64,000 bases of DNA. Source: Entophlyctis helioformis (lineage: Eukaryota > Chytridiomycota > Chytridiomycetes > Chytridiales > Chytriomycetaceae). Of this stretch, positions 14,409 through 26,849 are shown one piece after another. Made by a program: the position numbers and the translations under genes. The DNA is taken from the NCBI GenBank assembly GCA_025526915.1, contig JAHLKH010000017.1, positions 1 through 64,000 of the forward strand, in the 5' to 3' direction. Each line of letters starts with the position of its first letter. Position 1 is the first letter of the stretch. The notes beneath the pieces were generated by a model. The model was not told where the DNA came from. It saw only the letters and a program-made list of their open reading frames with translations, and did no database searches.

Positions 14409-16468
14409 ATGCTTTCGCCCGGCGTATCTGGACCTGACGGCTCCTGCGACCAAGCGGCGGAAGAAACCAGAGACGGTGGCGTTGCGGGCACAGCCAGTTG
14501 CGTGGCAATCGCACTGGCACCAACGGCAACGTCGACACTGACACTGACACCGTCACTGACACTGACACCGACACTGACACTGGCACCAACGCCGGTATCC
14601 CCTCCTGCACCAGTGCCCAGACAGACGGGGGCCGTGCTGGTGAGTGCCTGCTGCCCACCTGCTGCGGCTGTGCAGCCGCAGGATGGCCGTGAGCTGACAG
14701 ATGGATGGCCGTGAGCTGACAGCTGCCTGGCTCGGCAACACTGACCAAGCTCACGACCCTCAAGGCTGGCCCGGCGACGCTGTGGGAGGCGCACAACGCC
14801 CGGACGTCGGACACGCACGGCCACGTGCAGACGCTCGTTGCCCAAGACTGTACCATCGACGGGCTGGCTGTTGCCCTGCGCGACCGCACGCCCACTCCCC
14901 TCGGCGTCTGCCTTCCTGCACCGCGGCGCTCTGAACAGGCGGGCTCTCTACAAGGCGAATCGCTGCCCAATGCCGCTCTCTGCGCCGCCGCCCATGCCTG
15001 TGCCCCTGCCGCTGATGACGCTGATGCCGCCACCAATGCCCAACCCGATGCGACTCTGTGTGTGCCAGATCCAGCGCGGAGGCTGGCTGGCACGCGTGCA
15101 CGTTGTGATGCTCTCTCAAATTTGCTTGGGTCCGCTGTCGACCCGTGCGCAGCTGCGATCGGAGAAAGCGGCAGCAACACTATCGAGTGCGCAGAAGTCC
15201 CTGACGTCCCTGATGACCCGCCTTGCCCAGTGTCGCCATCGCCGCCGTTATCCTCTTGTGCTGATCGAGCGGAGACGTTGTCGGATCCTTCACCACAATT
15301 GCAAATGCCGCCGCTGCCGGCCGTGTCTGCATCCGCCTGCTCACCATCAGCAGCCAGCTCAACCAGCTCAACCAGTTCAGCCAGCTTGGCCAGCTCGATC
15401 AAGCGGCATCGACCCGCTGAACCGTCAGAGTCCAGCACGTCCACCTTGCCACACCGCATGCAGCACCAGCACCAGCAACGGCAGCAGCAACATCAGCACA
15501 AACGGCTGTTTGGCGGTCCCTTGCCACAGTCTCTGCAAGTCGGCGCGAGCCAGTCAACAGCTCCCGCCGCCAAGCCAGCCATCGCACCACCAACATCAAC
15601 CAGCCTCAAGACCACGTCCGACGTCCAACACCGACGACTCCAGTCGACGTCGCGTGCCGCTGTATTCGCTTCGACAGACTTTGAAAAGACGCCGTCGTGC
15701 ATCGCTCTGCGGCTCGGCAGACACACTGGAGCTGTCGCCAACATGACTGGCGCTCCGCTGGTGCAGTCGCAGTCGCACCGGAGTCATTTCAACATCCATT
15801 CCATGGACATGGCTGCCACTCTTCAGTTCGGACTGTCGGCCCGAGACCTAGAGGCCTTCCTTCCATCACCGCAGCGTCAACAGCAGCAGTCGCGTCATCA
15901 AAACTTGCAGCTGCCGCATCATCCGCTACAACAGCAACAGCAGCAGCAGCAACAATTGGAGGGGCAGGCAGCACATGCAGCCCATACAGATCAGATTGGA
16001 CAAGCAGCCGCAGTCGCAACTGAGTTATTCCCTTCACAACACTCGCTCTACCCGACTCCTGACAGCCCCGACCGCACCTTTGCCCTCCTTCGCAATGCAT
16101 CCAGCAATCCGCCTAATGGTAGCCCATCAGCCGTCCAGCCGCCGCCACGCACGTCCCTGCACTCTGATCAGTCTGAAATGCTCAGCAGCGAGCTGGGTAT
16201 CCGCGTGCCACTCGAAAGGCGTGTCGGCGATCTGGACGAAGAGGGTCGCGCAGATCTGTTACGGCTGCCAACATCGAGGGATACTTGGACATGCAAAGGT
16301 TGGCTTCGCCATCTGCTGAATGTGCTGGGCTGTGACGACGCTCTAATCGGTGGCGGCTGGGTATGCATAGACAGGAAAGGGACCTTTGAGCCAAGTTTAG
16401 CGGACTCAAGTACGCAGTGTATCGGTTCGCGCAGTGCTTGCCCGTGTGGCTGCAGCTGCCGTCGGTGA
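14409..16468 (+). CDS. Unidentified Ser/Pro/Gln-rich protein
   Basis: Not recognised. Exon 1 (14409-14639) starts MLSPGVSGPDGS and contains a Thr/Leu/Pro repeat made by ACTGACACC units. The intron 14640-14722 has donor GTGAGT and acceptor CTGACAG; the acceptor region is duplicated in tandem (ATGGCCGTGAGCTGACAG twice), giving two possible 3' splice sites. Exon 2 begins LPGSATLTKLTTLKAGPATL and stays open to TAG at 16468 in one frame. It is Ser/Ala/Pro-rich with polyQ (LQQQQQQQQQLE) and a more ordered C-terminal part (SSELGIRVPLERRVGDLDEE, then a Cys/Gly-containing tail). The exact 3' end is doubtful because other frames also look coding after 16260. No domain could be named. Confidence 0.4.
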
Positions 16469-16673
16469 ACACATGAACGGCTCGCTGTTCGTGAGCCGCG
16501 TCATCGCAACCAACAGCCACCCGATTTTTGGCCCAATGAATTGTGACAAATTTTCAGTTGCCAAAATTTTTGAATTTGAGGACTACTTCGCAGTTCTGTG
16601 CACCAACGGCAACGGCACCAACAGCATCTACAGCGACCTCCTTCGACCCACTCCAGCACACTCCAGCACATTC

Positions 16674-17873
16674 ATGTCCACCGAAGAGTCGCTGACGGCC
16701 CAGTCGCCGTCTCAGCAGCAGCTCCAGCAGCCACACCTCCAACAGCAACAGCAGCCGCAGGCGGCCGCCTTTACTCAATCGTCAACACTCACGGCTCCAT
16801 CGACCTTGTCATCGGCTGGCATGGGGCCGCCAGTGTCTGCATTGGCACTTGGCCTGGAGCTGGGCCCTGCTGCCGGAGATGGCTCGGACAGCCCAGCGTC
16901 CTTGATGGCTGCCCATCAGCAGCAGCAGCATCAGCAGCAACAACAACAACAACAGCAGCAGCAGCAGCAGCAGCAGTCTATCGCAGCCGCACTCCAACAA
17001 TACCAGCACCTCCAGGCACTGCCCGTCCAAGTGTCGGCGGCTGCCGCTGCAGCTGGGATGCCGTCGATGCAGCAGATGCAGCAGATGCAGCAGATGATGG
17101 CGCCTGTCCCGTCCATGGCCATGACAGGATCCGCTCCACCGTCGGCACCGTCCGCACCGTCCGCACCGTCCGCATCGCCGCCATCGCCGCCATCGTCGTC
17201 GTGATGCTGGTTGCTAATGCGACTCAGCCGACGATGGATTCGGCCATGCCTTTGGTGCAGATGCCGGTGCACAGCAGCCTCGCATGCACCGGTGGCAGCA
17301 GCAGCAGCACCAGCACAAGCAGTATGCAGCAGGCTCTGCATGCGCCATCATCTGCACCGTCGCCTCCTCTGGCACTGCCGCACACTTCGCCGTCATCCGT
17401 GCCGCTGGCGCCTTCTCTCAATCAGGCTCATCAGGCTCAGGCGCAGGCTCATCAGGCTCATCAGGCGCAAGTCGCTTTGTTGACCAGCGACCACGGGGCC
17501 GGCCTTGGCCTTGGGTCTTTGGCACCTGGTGCACAGCAGCAACAGCAACAACAACAGCACCAGATCCAGCAGCAGCAGCAGCAGCAACAACACCTGAATC
17601 TCAATCCCGCCGCTGTTTCCCTACCTTTGGCGATGCAAGTGCAACTTCAGCAGGCTGCACAGCAACTGCCGATGCATGCTTCCGCAATGGACGTGGACAC
17701 CCCCGGCAGCATCACCAGCAGCGGCAACGGGGGAGCAGGCAGCGCAACCAACAGCCAGATCCACCTGTCGTCCATGGCCCAGGCGCAGCTGCAGATCCAG
17801 GCCATTGCCGATCTGGCCAACGCACAGCTACAGCACCAGCAGCTGCAGCACCAGCAACAGATCCAGCAGATGA

Positions 17874-17912
<39 letters not shown>

Positions 17913-18420
17913 TCCAGTTTGCTGCCGCCGCGCAGATGTCGCCACCGCCAATGCCACACAATCCGTCTGTCACGGCATCTTCGTCGTCGGCATCTTCGTC
18001 GTCATCAAGCGCTGCTCCATCACCCGGTCCCGCCTCCGTCCCGCTCCCCCAGCACCCGCCGCATCCCCAGCCGACGTCGTCATCACCAGCATCCGTATTC
18101 TTGCCTGCCGTTCAAGGGCCGATCCCGCCAGTGTCGTCATCCGCCCCTTGTGCCGCCCCAACCTCCGCCACGGCCGTCCAACCGCTTCTGCACCAGCATC
18201 AAACTCAGCCGGCCGTGCAACCCTTATTACAGCATCCGCAATCCCAGATACAGATGCAGCAGGCACAGCATCAAGAACAGCAGCAAGTACTTGCTCCCGT
18301 ATCTGCAATGTCTGCACCTGCGCCTGCACCTGCGCCGGGCTCGTCCGAGGCGTTTGCCATTGCCACCAACTCGCCGCACAACCCGTTCCTTGGACAGACC
18401 CTTCAGCCATCGCTTGATCC

Positions 18421-18458
<38 letters not shown>

Positions 18459-19893
18459 TACTGCTGCAACAGCAGAAACAGCAGCATCACCTGATGGCCC
18501 AATTGCAACAACAACAACAACAACAACAACAGCAACAGCAACAGCAGCAGCAGCAACAACAGCAAGATCTGCTTGTCAAGCCAGAGGCACCGTCCGCCAT
18601 GGACCTGTCCTCCTCGACCTCCTCGTCGTCGTCGTCGTCGAGCATGTCGAGCATGGCGAGCGTGTCTGCCAGGCCGGCTCTGGTGCCCACAAGCAACGGG
18701 CATGTCAACGGTATCGCTGCTCCCAGCGCCGCTGCCTGCCCCACCACGGGCCTGCTGGCCGACGCTGTCGATGACAGAATGCGGTTGCTCGAAGACCAGG
18801 TGCGTCGCTGCTTGGATTGTGGCGTTTGCACGCTCGGCCTTGCCCGCACGTGTTTCTCGCGGCGCTCATGGCCGCATGGCATGAACATGCCCCGATGCTG
18901 CCTTGCTTGGTGTCTGTGTCTGCAACGTGGCTGCTCTGCATCGAGAAGACTGACACCTTCCGCTTGCCGTGACCGTGCCCGTGCCCGTGACCGTGCCCGT
19001 GTATGTGCCCGTGCCCGTGTCGGCCCACGATCGCACAGCTGAGGGAAACCCAGCAGAAACTCGAGCAGGTCACATCGACAATGGAGGCACAGCAGAAGCT
19101 TGTGCACGACACCCTGGGCCGCTACATGACCATGAAGGACGAGTTCGAGGCCAAGGAGCAGCAGCTCGAGGAGCAGCTGCGGCTGTCGGCCACGGCTGTC
19201 TCGGCCAAGGACGACGAGATCAAGACGCTCGAGGGCAAGCTCAAGGACACGGTCCGGCAGCTTGATCGTATCAATGCGTACGTGGCCAACAACGTCATGG
19301 CCCAGGCCGATGCGGCCCCTGCAGCGGCACCCGCCGCGTCGTCCGGAAGCAGCAGCAGCAGCAGCGGCAGCGGCAGCGGCAGCAGCAGGGCGGGGCCAGG
19401 CGCGACGGCCGCGAGGGCGGTGACGCCAGTGACAACCACGTCGCCTCTGCCCGCGACGTCGCTCGGCGCCATGCTCACGCCGCCTTCGTCCTGCACGGCG
19501 CCGCCCTTCCCTGCTCTGAAGACGTACGCAGTCCAGACACCGGCCCCCGCCCCTGTGGCTCCGATCGTAACGCCTATCGTCTCGGTTGTCCAACCCGTGC
19601 TGCCCACGCCGGCAGCCCAAGTCGCGCCGCTTATTTCCACGACGCCTCCTGCTGCCTTTCCGGCCATGGCCCCCGCCCCGCCGATGCAGCAGACGCAGTC
19701 GATGCCCCTGCCGATGCACATGCCGATGCCTGCTTCGATGGCACTCACAGCGTCCATGGCCGCCCCAATGCCAACCATGGCGCCTGTCAATGCGGCACCG
19801 CAGGTCCAGCAACTGCATCAGCATCAACAGCAGCAGCAGCAGATCCAACAAGAGCACATGGCGCAGCAGCAGCTCATGCAGGAGCAGATTTCC

Positions 19894-19942
<49 letters not shown>

Positions 19943-22900
19943 TGGCTCAGCAGCAGATGGTGCACGACCAGATTGCTCAACAGCAGCAACAGCAGCAGCA
20001 GCATCATCAACGGCAATCGTCGACAGGAGTGCTCAGCGTCGTTCACGCGGCATCCAGCATCATGAACATGCCACCTGGCGCGATGCAACACTCGCCGCCA
20101 ACGTCGCTCCCGCCAGCGCTCCCGCCGCCGCCGCCGTCCATGTCGCAGCCGCCTCTATCGACCATTCCGGCTCCTTCGTCCATGCTCACCAAGCCTCAGG
20201 GTCAGTCACAGACACAGGCATCGGCACAACCTGCCATCCAGCGCGTCATGACGCCGCCTTCCACCGCGTCCCCTCACCAGTCGCAGCAACAGGCTGCGTT
20301 TCCCATGTTGGTCCACCAGCCTTCTCAGCACCAGGCACCTCTGACGACTTCAACAGCGTTCCAGCAGCAACAGCAACACGTTTCCCAGCTGGCGAGCATG
20401 ACGCTGCCGTCGTCGGTGCCCATGTCGCTGGCCGATCTCACCGCTGCGATCCTCGTGTCTGCGCCGCTTGTCGCCCAGATGAACCATTTCGAGGCCATCA
20501 TGTCTGCGCCTGCATCCATGCCCATGACGTCGCTTGCACCAACGTCCAGCCTGACTTCCATCCATCCACACTCCATTGCGACATCTGCGCCAATGGTCAC
20601 GTCTGCGCCGCTCATTTCACACCAGCAACAGCAGCAGATCCAGATCCAACAGCAGGTCCAGCAGCAGCAGCAGCAGCAGATCCAGCAGCACTACGAGGCA
20701 CAGGTCCAGGCGCATGCTCAAGCACTGGCGCAGGCGCAAGCCCACACTCAGGCGGCGTTTGATCAGGTGCGTCTTGGTGGTGGCGGCGGCGGCCAGCAGC
20801 AGCAGCACCAGCAGCAGCACGACATGATCATGACCACGTCCATTTCAACATCGTCGGTTGCCAGCCATCTGGATCCGTCCATGGCCGCCATGCACGCTGC
20901 ACCCCAGCACGCGGACCACATGGCTTCGTCCCTGCCCAGCATGCTCGTGTCGACCATGGCCCCGTCAACCATGATGCTGCCTACAAGTGCACCGCTTAGC
21001 CACCACCACAACCAGCATTCGCAGCTGTCGCTTGCCGAGACAATCCAGCAGATCCAGGCGCATCACTCCCAGCACCAGCCGCTCGCGATGCCGCCCATCT
21101 TAACCACGCACCACCACATGACTCCGACCCTGATGCCCGGCCATGGATCGTCTGCCATGTCGCACATGCCCGAGCTTCCCCCGCCAGCCCACCTGCCAAC
21201 AACGCCCATGTTCAGTACCATTGCGCTGCCAAGCATCAGCATTCCCACGTCCATGCCAGCCGCGTCGATGCCGCCAGCCGCCCACCAGCCGATCATGACG
21301 ACATCCGCCTCGCATGCACATGCGCAGATGCAGCAGGCACATGCCATCTTGCAGGCAGGACACATGGACATGCCCAGCATGGCCGTCTCCGCGTCGCTCC
21401 ACCCTAGCGCACACGATCTGGCCATGCTTGCACCTCCGCCGTCTGTTGTGGCACGCAACGCAGATGCCTCTGCTGGATTGCTTGATTTTGCTGCGCAATC
21501 TGTGCTCTTGCAGCAGCAGCAGCAGCAACAACAGCAGCAGCATCAGCAGCATCAGCAGCATCTCGCTCATCTCCAGCAGCAGCATCAGCAGCATCACCAC
21601 ATGCACACAACCTCAGCACCGGCCATTCTGCTGCACCCTGCAGACATTGCTATGCACGCGCCACCACCCATCACGCCGCCTGGTGCTTCATTCGCCCCTG
21701 CACTGCCTGGATATCCGCCGCTCGAGCCGCTTGTCAAGACAGAAAAGCAGCAAGCCGCCCAGATGCCCCGCGCTGCAGACTCCTCGGCACTATTGATGGC
21801 GATGAACGCGTCTGCTCCTGCTGCCGAAGCCATCGAGGCTGCGGCTGCTAATGTCCAACTCCAGCATCAGCAGCAACAGGCGATCCACATGCAGCTTCAG
21901 CTTCAACAGCAGCAGCAGCAGCAGCAGGCTATGGCTGCGGCAGTCGCTGCCGAAGAGGCACATGCACAGCCAGCTCCGCTTCAGCCGCTCCAGCTGATGC
22001 AAGTCAAGACCGAGGACAGTGCCGGCGACCACGGACAGACACCGCCGCTCTCTGCCGCCAGCTCGGCGATGGGCAACGATCACCCGCGAGGAGATGCGTC
22101 GTCGCCAGCACAGTCGTTGAACTCGACTTCTACGCCGGCAGCCGCGTCCACGCCGACGCTTGGAAACGGCGTGTCGGACCACCAGGCCATGACGCATCAG
22201 CTCCAGCAGCAGCAGCTTCAGATCCAGTACCAGCAGGCTCAGCTCCAGCACTTGCAGCTGCGCCACATCCAGACGGCCCAGCAACTCGCCATGGCGTCGG
22301 CATCCACGACCGTGAATGGCCAGAGCATGACGCTGGCTAATGCAGTGTCTTCGTCCGGGTCGACTGGCGCATCTACACCAACCACCGCTGTCCCCCCGCT
22401 GTCTCGCAAGTGGACGCTGCAAGAGACTGCGCTGCTCAAAGAGGCAGTGGCAAAGCATGGCGAGAAGGGCCAGTGGGACGCTGTTGCGGCGGACGTGCCT
22501 TTCCGCAGCGCCGACGAGTGCGAGCACCGCTGGGAGACGCACGCCAAGGTGAAGCGCGGCAAGTGGTCCAAGGAGGAAGACAATCTGCTGCTGGTTGCGT
22601 TCAATGAGCTGTCGTCACGGCTCAATGCCGGCGATCTGGATCTTGGCACGAGCGCGTCGGCGTTTTGGAGCAAAGTGTCCGAGTCCATTACTGGCCGCAG
22701 CGGACAGCAGTGCATGGCACGGTACACGGAGACACTGGACCCCACTGTCAAGTAAGCCGACACGTTGCTCTGGCATGGCATCGTGTGTATGCATGCATGT
22801 ATGCTGGTGCAACTGGGTCTGACTGTATTGCGCTGTTTTGCTGGTGCAGGAAGGGCAAGTGGTCGTCCAAAGAAGATGTACTGCTGCGCAAGGCATATGG

Positions 22901-23362
22901 CGAGTTTGGGAAGACATGGGTCAAGATTGCCGAGATGATCCCCGGCCGCACACAGCGCCAGTGCCGCACGCGGTGGGTGATGATGCGGCGCGCCGAGGTT
23001 GCACGAGCTCAGGAGGCAGGCACCAGCAGCGGCATGCAGGCAGTGGCAGTGGCACCAGCAGCGGCAATGGCAACAACACACCAAACCGCGACGATTCTGG
23101 CCAGGCGGACGACACGTCTGTGCTGGACACGAGCATGGGCGACGATGGCGCGGATGCAGACGACTTGTCTGGACAGTCGTCGGGCAAGGCACTGCCGGCT
23201 CGTGTTCTTGCGCTTGTTGGTGAGGCTGCCGCAGCGGCTGGATCGCCTGCAGGACGGCTGTACTCGCGGGCATCGCCGTCTGGGTCTGCTGACATGGACG
23301 AAGACGACGAGGAAGACGACGAGTATGACGAGGATGGCTCTGACGACGAAGACATGGACTAG
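16674..23362 (+). CDS. Three-repeat Myb/SANT DNA-binding protein with long polyglutamine tracts
   Basis: Putative transcription factor. Exon 1 16674-18799, intron 18800-19038 (GTGCGT...CACAG), exon 2 19039-22751, intron 22752-22849 (GTAAGC...GTGCAG), exon 3 22850-23362. Most of the ~2200 residues are Gln, Met, Ser, Ala and Pro. A coiled coil (RETQQKLEQVTSTMEAQQKL onward) follows the first intron. Three Myb repeats lie near the C-terminus: RKWTLQETALLKEAVAKHGE, then GKWSKEEDNLLLVAFNELSS, then GKWSSKEDVLLRKAYGEFGK split across the second intron, each with spaced aromatic residues. The second repeat has a long insert. The tail is strongly acidic (DEDDEEDDEYDEDGSDDEDM). It resembles c-Myb/Bas1/SNAPC4-type proteins but I cannot choose between them. 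Frame breaks near 17150-17220 and 23050 need checking. Confidence 0.8.
16916..16978 (+). repeat. CAG/CAA polyglutamine tract in the Myb gene
   Basis: In-frame CAG/CAA run (HQQQQ... before SIAAALQQ). Similar tracts occur at about 17881-17910, 18421-18460, 18508-18566 and 19895-19942. Mixed CAG and CAA codons argue for selection on glutamine rather than fresh repeat expansion. Confidence 0.9.
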
Positions 23363-23692
23363 ACGCGCACTACAGCCCCCACCACCCACCACCACCCACC
23401 ACTTATACATTTACTGTTTCCCCCCTTTGCCTTTTTTGCTGTCTGTTTTCCTTATTCCCATTCCACTCCCTCGCTATCGGCTCGCTTGCTCTCTTTCCCA
23501 TCTGTTTTATACTACAATACGAAGTTGTGTCTGGGCGGTCGCATTACATAGCATAGCATAGCATACACATGCTTGTTTCATTCATTCCTCCGTACACGTC
23601 GATTCCCTCTGTCCAGCCACGCACGCACACGTCCAGCCAGCCGACAGCAACGCCTTCCACGACACACGACTGCGCAGACCGGGCGAGCAGCA
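23363..23692. other. Convergent 3' intergenic region
   Basis: Between the Myb stop (23362) and the CFAP45 stop (23693). It is pyrimidine-rich, contains CACCACCCACC repeats (23378-23400) and CATAG repeats (23547-23566), and holds no gene that I can see. Confidence 0.6.
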
Positions 23693-23935
23693 TCACGACG
23701 ACTTGGCCCCCATACTGAAAAAGTGCTTGGACGTTGTGCGGACCTGGCGCTCAATCTCGGAGCAGTACTTTTCCGGCACGCCCATGCCGCGCAGCTCGGA
23801 CAGCTTGCGGCTCTTGATCTGGTCAATCTTTGTCTTTTTGTCCAGCCGCTCATGGGCGAGCCTGATACCCTCCAGAAAGAACTCGTCGCGCGACTTGCGT
23901 CTGATCTCTTCCTTTTCCTTGATCTGCGCCTGTAT

Positions 23936-23986
<51 letters not shown>

Positions 23987-26126
23987 ACGTGGTTAGCACT
24001 CCCCAAGCCACAGTTGATGGTGCCGCAAACGGGCAAACAAACAGACAAACCTTGACTTCCATGGCGTACAGCTTGTTCTTGTGTCCGCGAGCCTCCTCCT
24101 CGCGCTTGAGCTTGGCCTCGACCTCTTTCTGGCGCTCAAGGTTCTCGAAAAACTCTTGCTTCATCTTGTGGGCTTCGATGGCAATCGCATGCTCGCGCGA
24201 GCGCTGCTGTTTGTAGCGTTCTTGTCGCAGCTCGGACTCTTGCTGCGCTTGTTTCTCGGCGGCTTCCTTTTCCTTGCGGCGCCATTCGCGTTCGTACGCC
24301 TCGAATGCGCGTTGGGCTCGCAGGGCATCTTGTTGCGCTTGCTTGTCGGACATCTGGTGTTTTGGCGTGCAGAGTATGGAGAGTGGACAGCGTGTGCACG
24401 TGCAAGTCAGTATGCGGAAATAAAGGGGTAGATGTGTACACACACTGCCGGCGAGACTCGCCTTCTCTTGGGCAGCGCGCAGACGGGCAAGCTCCTGCTC
24501 ACGCTCGGCCTTCTTCTGTGCCTGCAGCTTGTCGTTTTCAATGTCGCGCTGCTCCTTTTCGATAATGTACTGGAGGATCTTGCGGTCTTCCTCTTCCTCG
24601 CGGAGCTTCTCGCGGCGCTTGTGCTCGAGCGACTCCTGGTTGGCTTTCGCAACCTGCCGCGCCATCCCATGCACACGACAGTGAGTCGTGGGCTGCCACG
24701 AAAAGCAGGCAGTCAAAGGCGAGACTTACCTCTTGCATGAGGAGGCGCTGGCTGCGGATCTTGCTGAGCTTCTCCTGCTTCTCTTGCTCAGCAGTGTCGG
24801 CAATCGTTTTGAGGATCTGCTTAGTCTCCTGGTCGCGACGCTCTTGTTCAAGCAGTGCTGCCTCGCGCCGCTCTTCAATCTGCTGGCGGATCTTGGCAGC
24901 ACCCTTGCGCAGCTCTTCCACGCGTTTGCGCTCGCGCTCTTCGAGCTTCTTGAGCTCATTGACACGCTCCTGTTCCATCATCGTGTCCAGCCGGGCCTCC
25001 TCCTCCTTGCGCTCCTTTTGAATCCATTTCTGTCGCGTCGAAACAGCAGCGTCAGACCCGTGTCATGGCCGTATCCATGCGTATCCTGTGACCCACCTTC
25101 TCCTGCACCTGGGTGTCGCGGATCGACACACACTTGGCATACAGCATGAGCTCATTCATGTGCTTGATCTCGTCCTCCTGCTCCTCGAGCTGCATCTGTG
25201 CCTTGGCCAGCAGATAGTTTGATCTGTCCTTTGCTTCGCGCTGCAGGTCATTGAGCTTGGCATTGGCCGTCCGCTTGTGATCATATTCCTCGAGTTTTTG
25301 CTGTCAGTCCCAGCAGGAGGAGGAAGCCGTGTGTGAGTCTCTGCATTGCAAATAGCGGCTTTCCGTTGCATGTACTTTGCGCAATCGAGCCACTTCAGCA
25401 GCAGAAGTGCGGTACTCGTTGACATCCTTGGACCGGCGCTCAAGATCCTCCTTGCTCATATAGTGTGATGCCCCCTGCCGTCCGCCCATCGCCACAATGC
25501 CGGCACGGGCCAGACACAGACAAGCGTCAGTCGGCGAAACAATGGTGACGGCAAGATCGGCGGGTACCTGGATGCGCTCGAGCTCGCTCATGGAAAGCAC
25601 CACGGCATGGCGATTGCTGCGCTCTTCAGCCGACTCAGAGTCCACATGCGGACGCAGCTTGCGGATGTTATCGCGCGTAATGACCGTGATGGGTTTCTGC
25701 AGCGGAAACAGCAATACGTCGTCGGCATGGGACGCCAGCAGCATTTGGCGTGGGGGTGTTAGTGCGTCGTGCCAGGCATAGACAGGGCGTGAATGGCAGC
25801 GCTGGAAGGCGTACCTCGTTCTTGTTGCCATACATGGGAAACGGCGTCTCGCCGCCCTGTTATCCCCCAAGCGTGTGCCGTGTTGCAATGCAGGCATGCC
25901 ATCATCAGCCGACTCGGTCAGTGGCATGCGCGTCTCTTTGCAATGTGCGTGGCTCTGCAAGTCCGGTGGCCATGTGCCAGATACGGCATCTGATCTATGC
26001 AGCCATAGCGGCCGACGCTAGGGCCCGATCAACAGGCACTGACGTCGGCTAGGCTCAACAGCCACGCACGCACAAGGAGACCGTCACTGCAAGGCGACCA
26101 GCAAAACTCACGAGCAGAGCTGCCAT
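23693..26126 (-). CDS. CFAP45: CFAP45, axonemal microtubule inner protein
   Basis: Cilia- and flagella-associated protein 45, a coiled-coil protein bound inside axonemal doublet microtubules. Eight exons: 26126-26112, 25856-25815, 25696-25376, 25300-25097, 25029-24730, 24653-24444, 24353-24051, 23929-23693; all introns are phase 0 and total 543 aa, close to the ~550 aa of animal CFAP45. Diagnostic stretches match the family: KPITVITRDNIRKL, MNELMLYAKCVSIRDTQVQE, QDALRAQRAFEAYEREWRRK and the C-terminal GVPEKYCSEIERQV. Nearly the whole protein is charged coiled coil. The first two exons (15 and 42 nt) are inferred from splice sites and are less certain, as is the donor of exon 6. The gene shows that the organism builds a motile flagellum. 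A 52-bp gap separates it from the next + strand ORF. Confidence 0.92.
23938..23985. repeat. (GT)n microsatellite in the last CFAP45 intron
   Basis: About 48 nt of pure GT on the + strand. Read on the coding strand it is a CA tract ending just before the acceptor ATACAATACAG. Confidence 0.95.
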
Positions 26127-26178
26127 CAGGAGTTTGTTGTTTTGAAACTGTTAGCCAAGTGTTGCAAAATGCTTTGAG

Positions 26179-26742
26179 ATGGTCGTACCGACTGCGTTGT
26201 TGGATCCATCGCCACTTTCGTCGCCAGCATCAACAGCTGCTGCTGCATCATGCACGAGAGACGCGAGCGGCGGCGTCGCAGCAGACAAGAAGCCGCGCAC
26301 ATTCTGGAACCGCATGGCTGCTCTCCGTGGATCGCCGTCGTCAGGCGTCTCGGTGCCTGGCACGCCGCGTGTGCCGCGACTGGCTGCCATGCCGACACTC
26401 GACATCAACGGCCTGCGCGCTCCACTCAACTGGCGCATCATGCGTCTCAATGCACAGCTGCGTGCCCAACGGCGACAGCCTGCCTCGTCCCCATCCACAC
26501 AATCGGCCACAGCATTGCGATCGACTTCCAACAGCCAGGCCATGCACAGCGCAGCAGACAATGCAGACGAGAGCCATGACTTTGACGATCTGAGCCGGCT
26601 GCCACTGCCAGACACGGAGTTGCTGCATCTTGATCTGCCTGGGTCCAGCCGCACTTATGCTCAGCCACGTGCATCTATTGACGGCGTTGTTGTTACCGAT
26701 TGCACTCTTTGCATGGCTGGCTGTGATGGCAGCGCTGCTTGA
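26179..26742 (+). CDS. Small hypothetical Ser/Ala-rich protein (187 aa)
   Basis: Open frame from ATG 26179 to TGA 26742, unrecognised. It has a Thr/Pro/Ser-rich start, a more regular basic middle (INGLRAPLNWRIMRLNAQLR AQRRQ) that could form an amphipathic helix, and an acidic patch (DNADESHDFDD). It would share a very short promoter with CFAP45. An antisense open frame overlaps it, so coding status is uncertain. Confidence 0.38.
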   Translation: MVVPTALLDPSPLSSPASTAAAASCTRDASGGVAADKKPRTFWNRMAALRGSPSSGVSVPGTPRVPRLAAMPTLDINGLRAPLNWRIMRLNAQLRAQRRQPASSPSTQSATALRSTSNSQAMHSAADNADESHDFDDLSRLPLPDTELLHLDLPGSSRTYAQPRASIDGVVVTDCTLCMAGCDGSAA

Positions 26743-26849
26743 TATTCGGCCAACAGTCGAGGTCGGATTGACCAAGTTGTGCTTGGTCTGGTTGGTCTTG
26801 TTGGCGAAGACAGGATAGAGTCACTGGCTTCATTGAGAGACACGATCAA

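Noticed and set aside
17202..17240. Alternative start of the Myb gene at the ATG near 17202
   Set aside because: The upstream frame from 16674 has the same Gln-rich, Met-rich coding character; a frame break is more likely than an independent start.
18487..20091. 534-aa minus-strand frame rich in Leu and Arg
   Set aside because: It is the antisense of the CAG-rich Myb exon; poly-Leu arises from CTG read opposite CAG.
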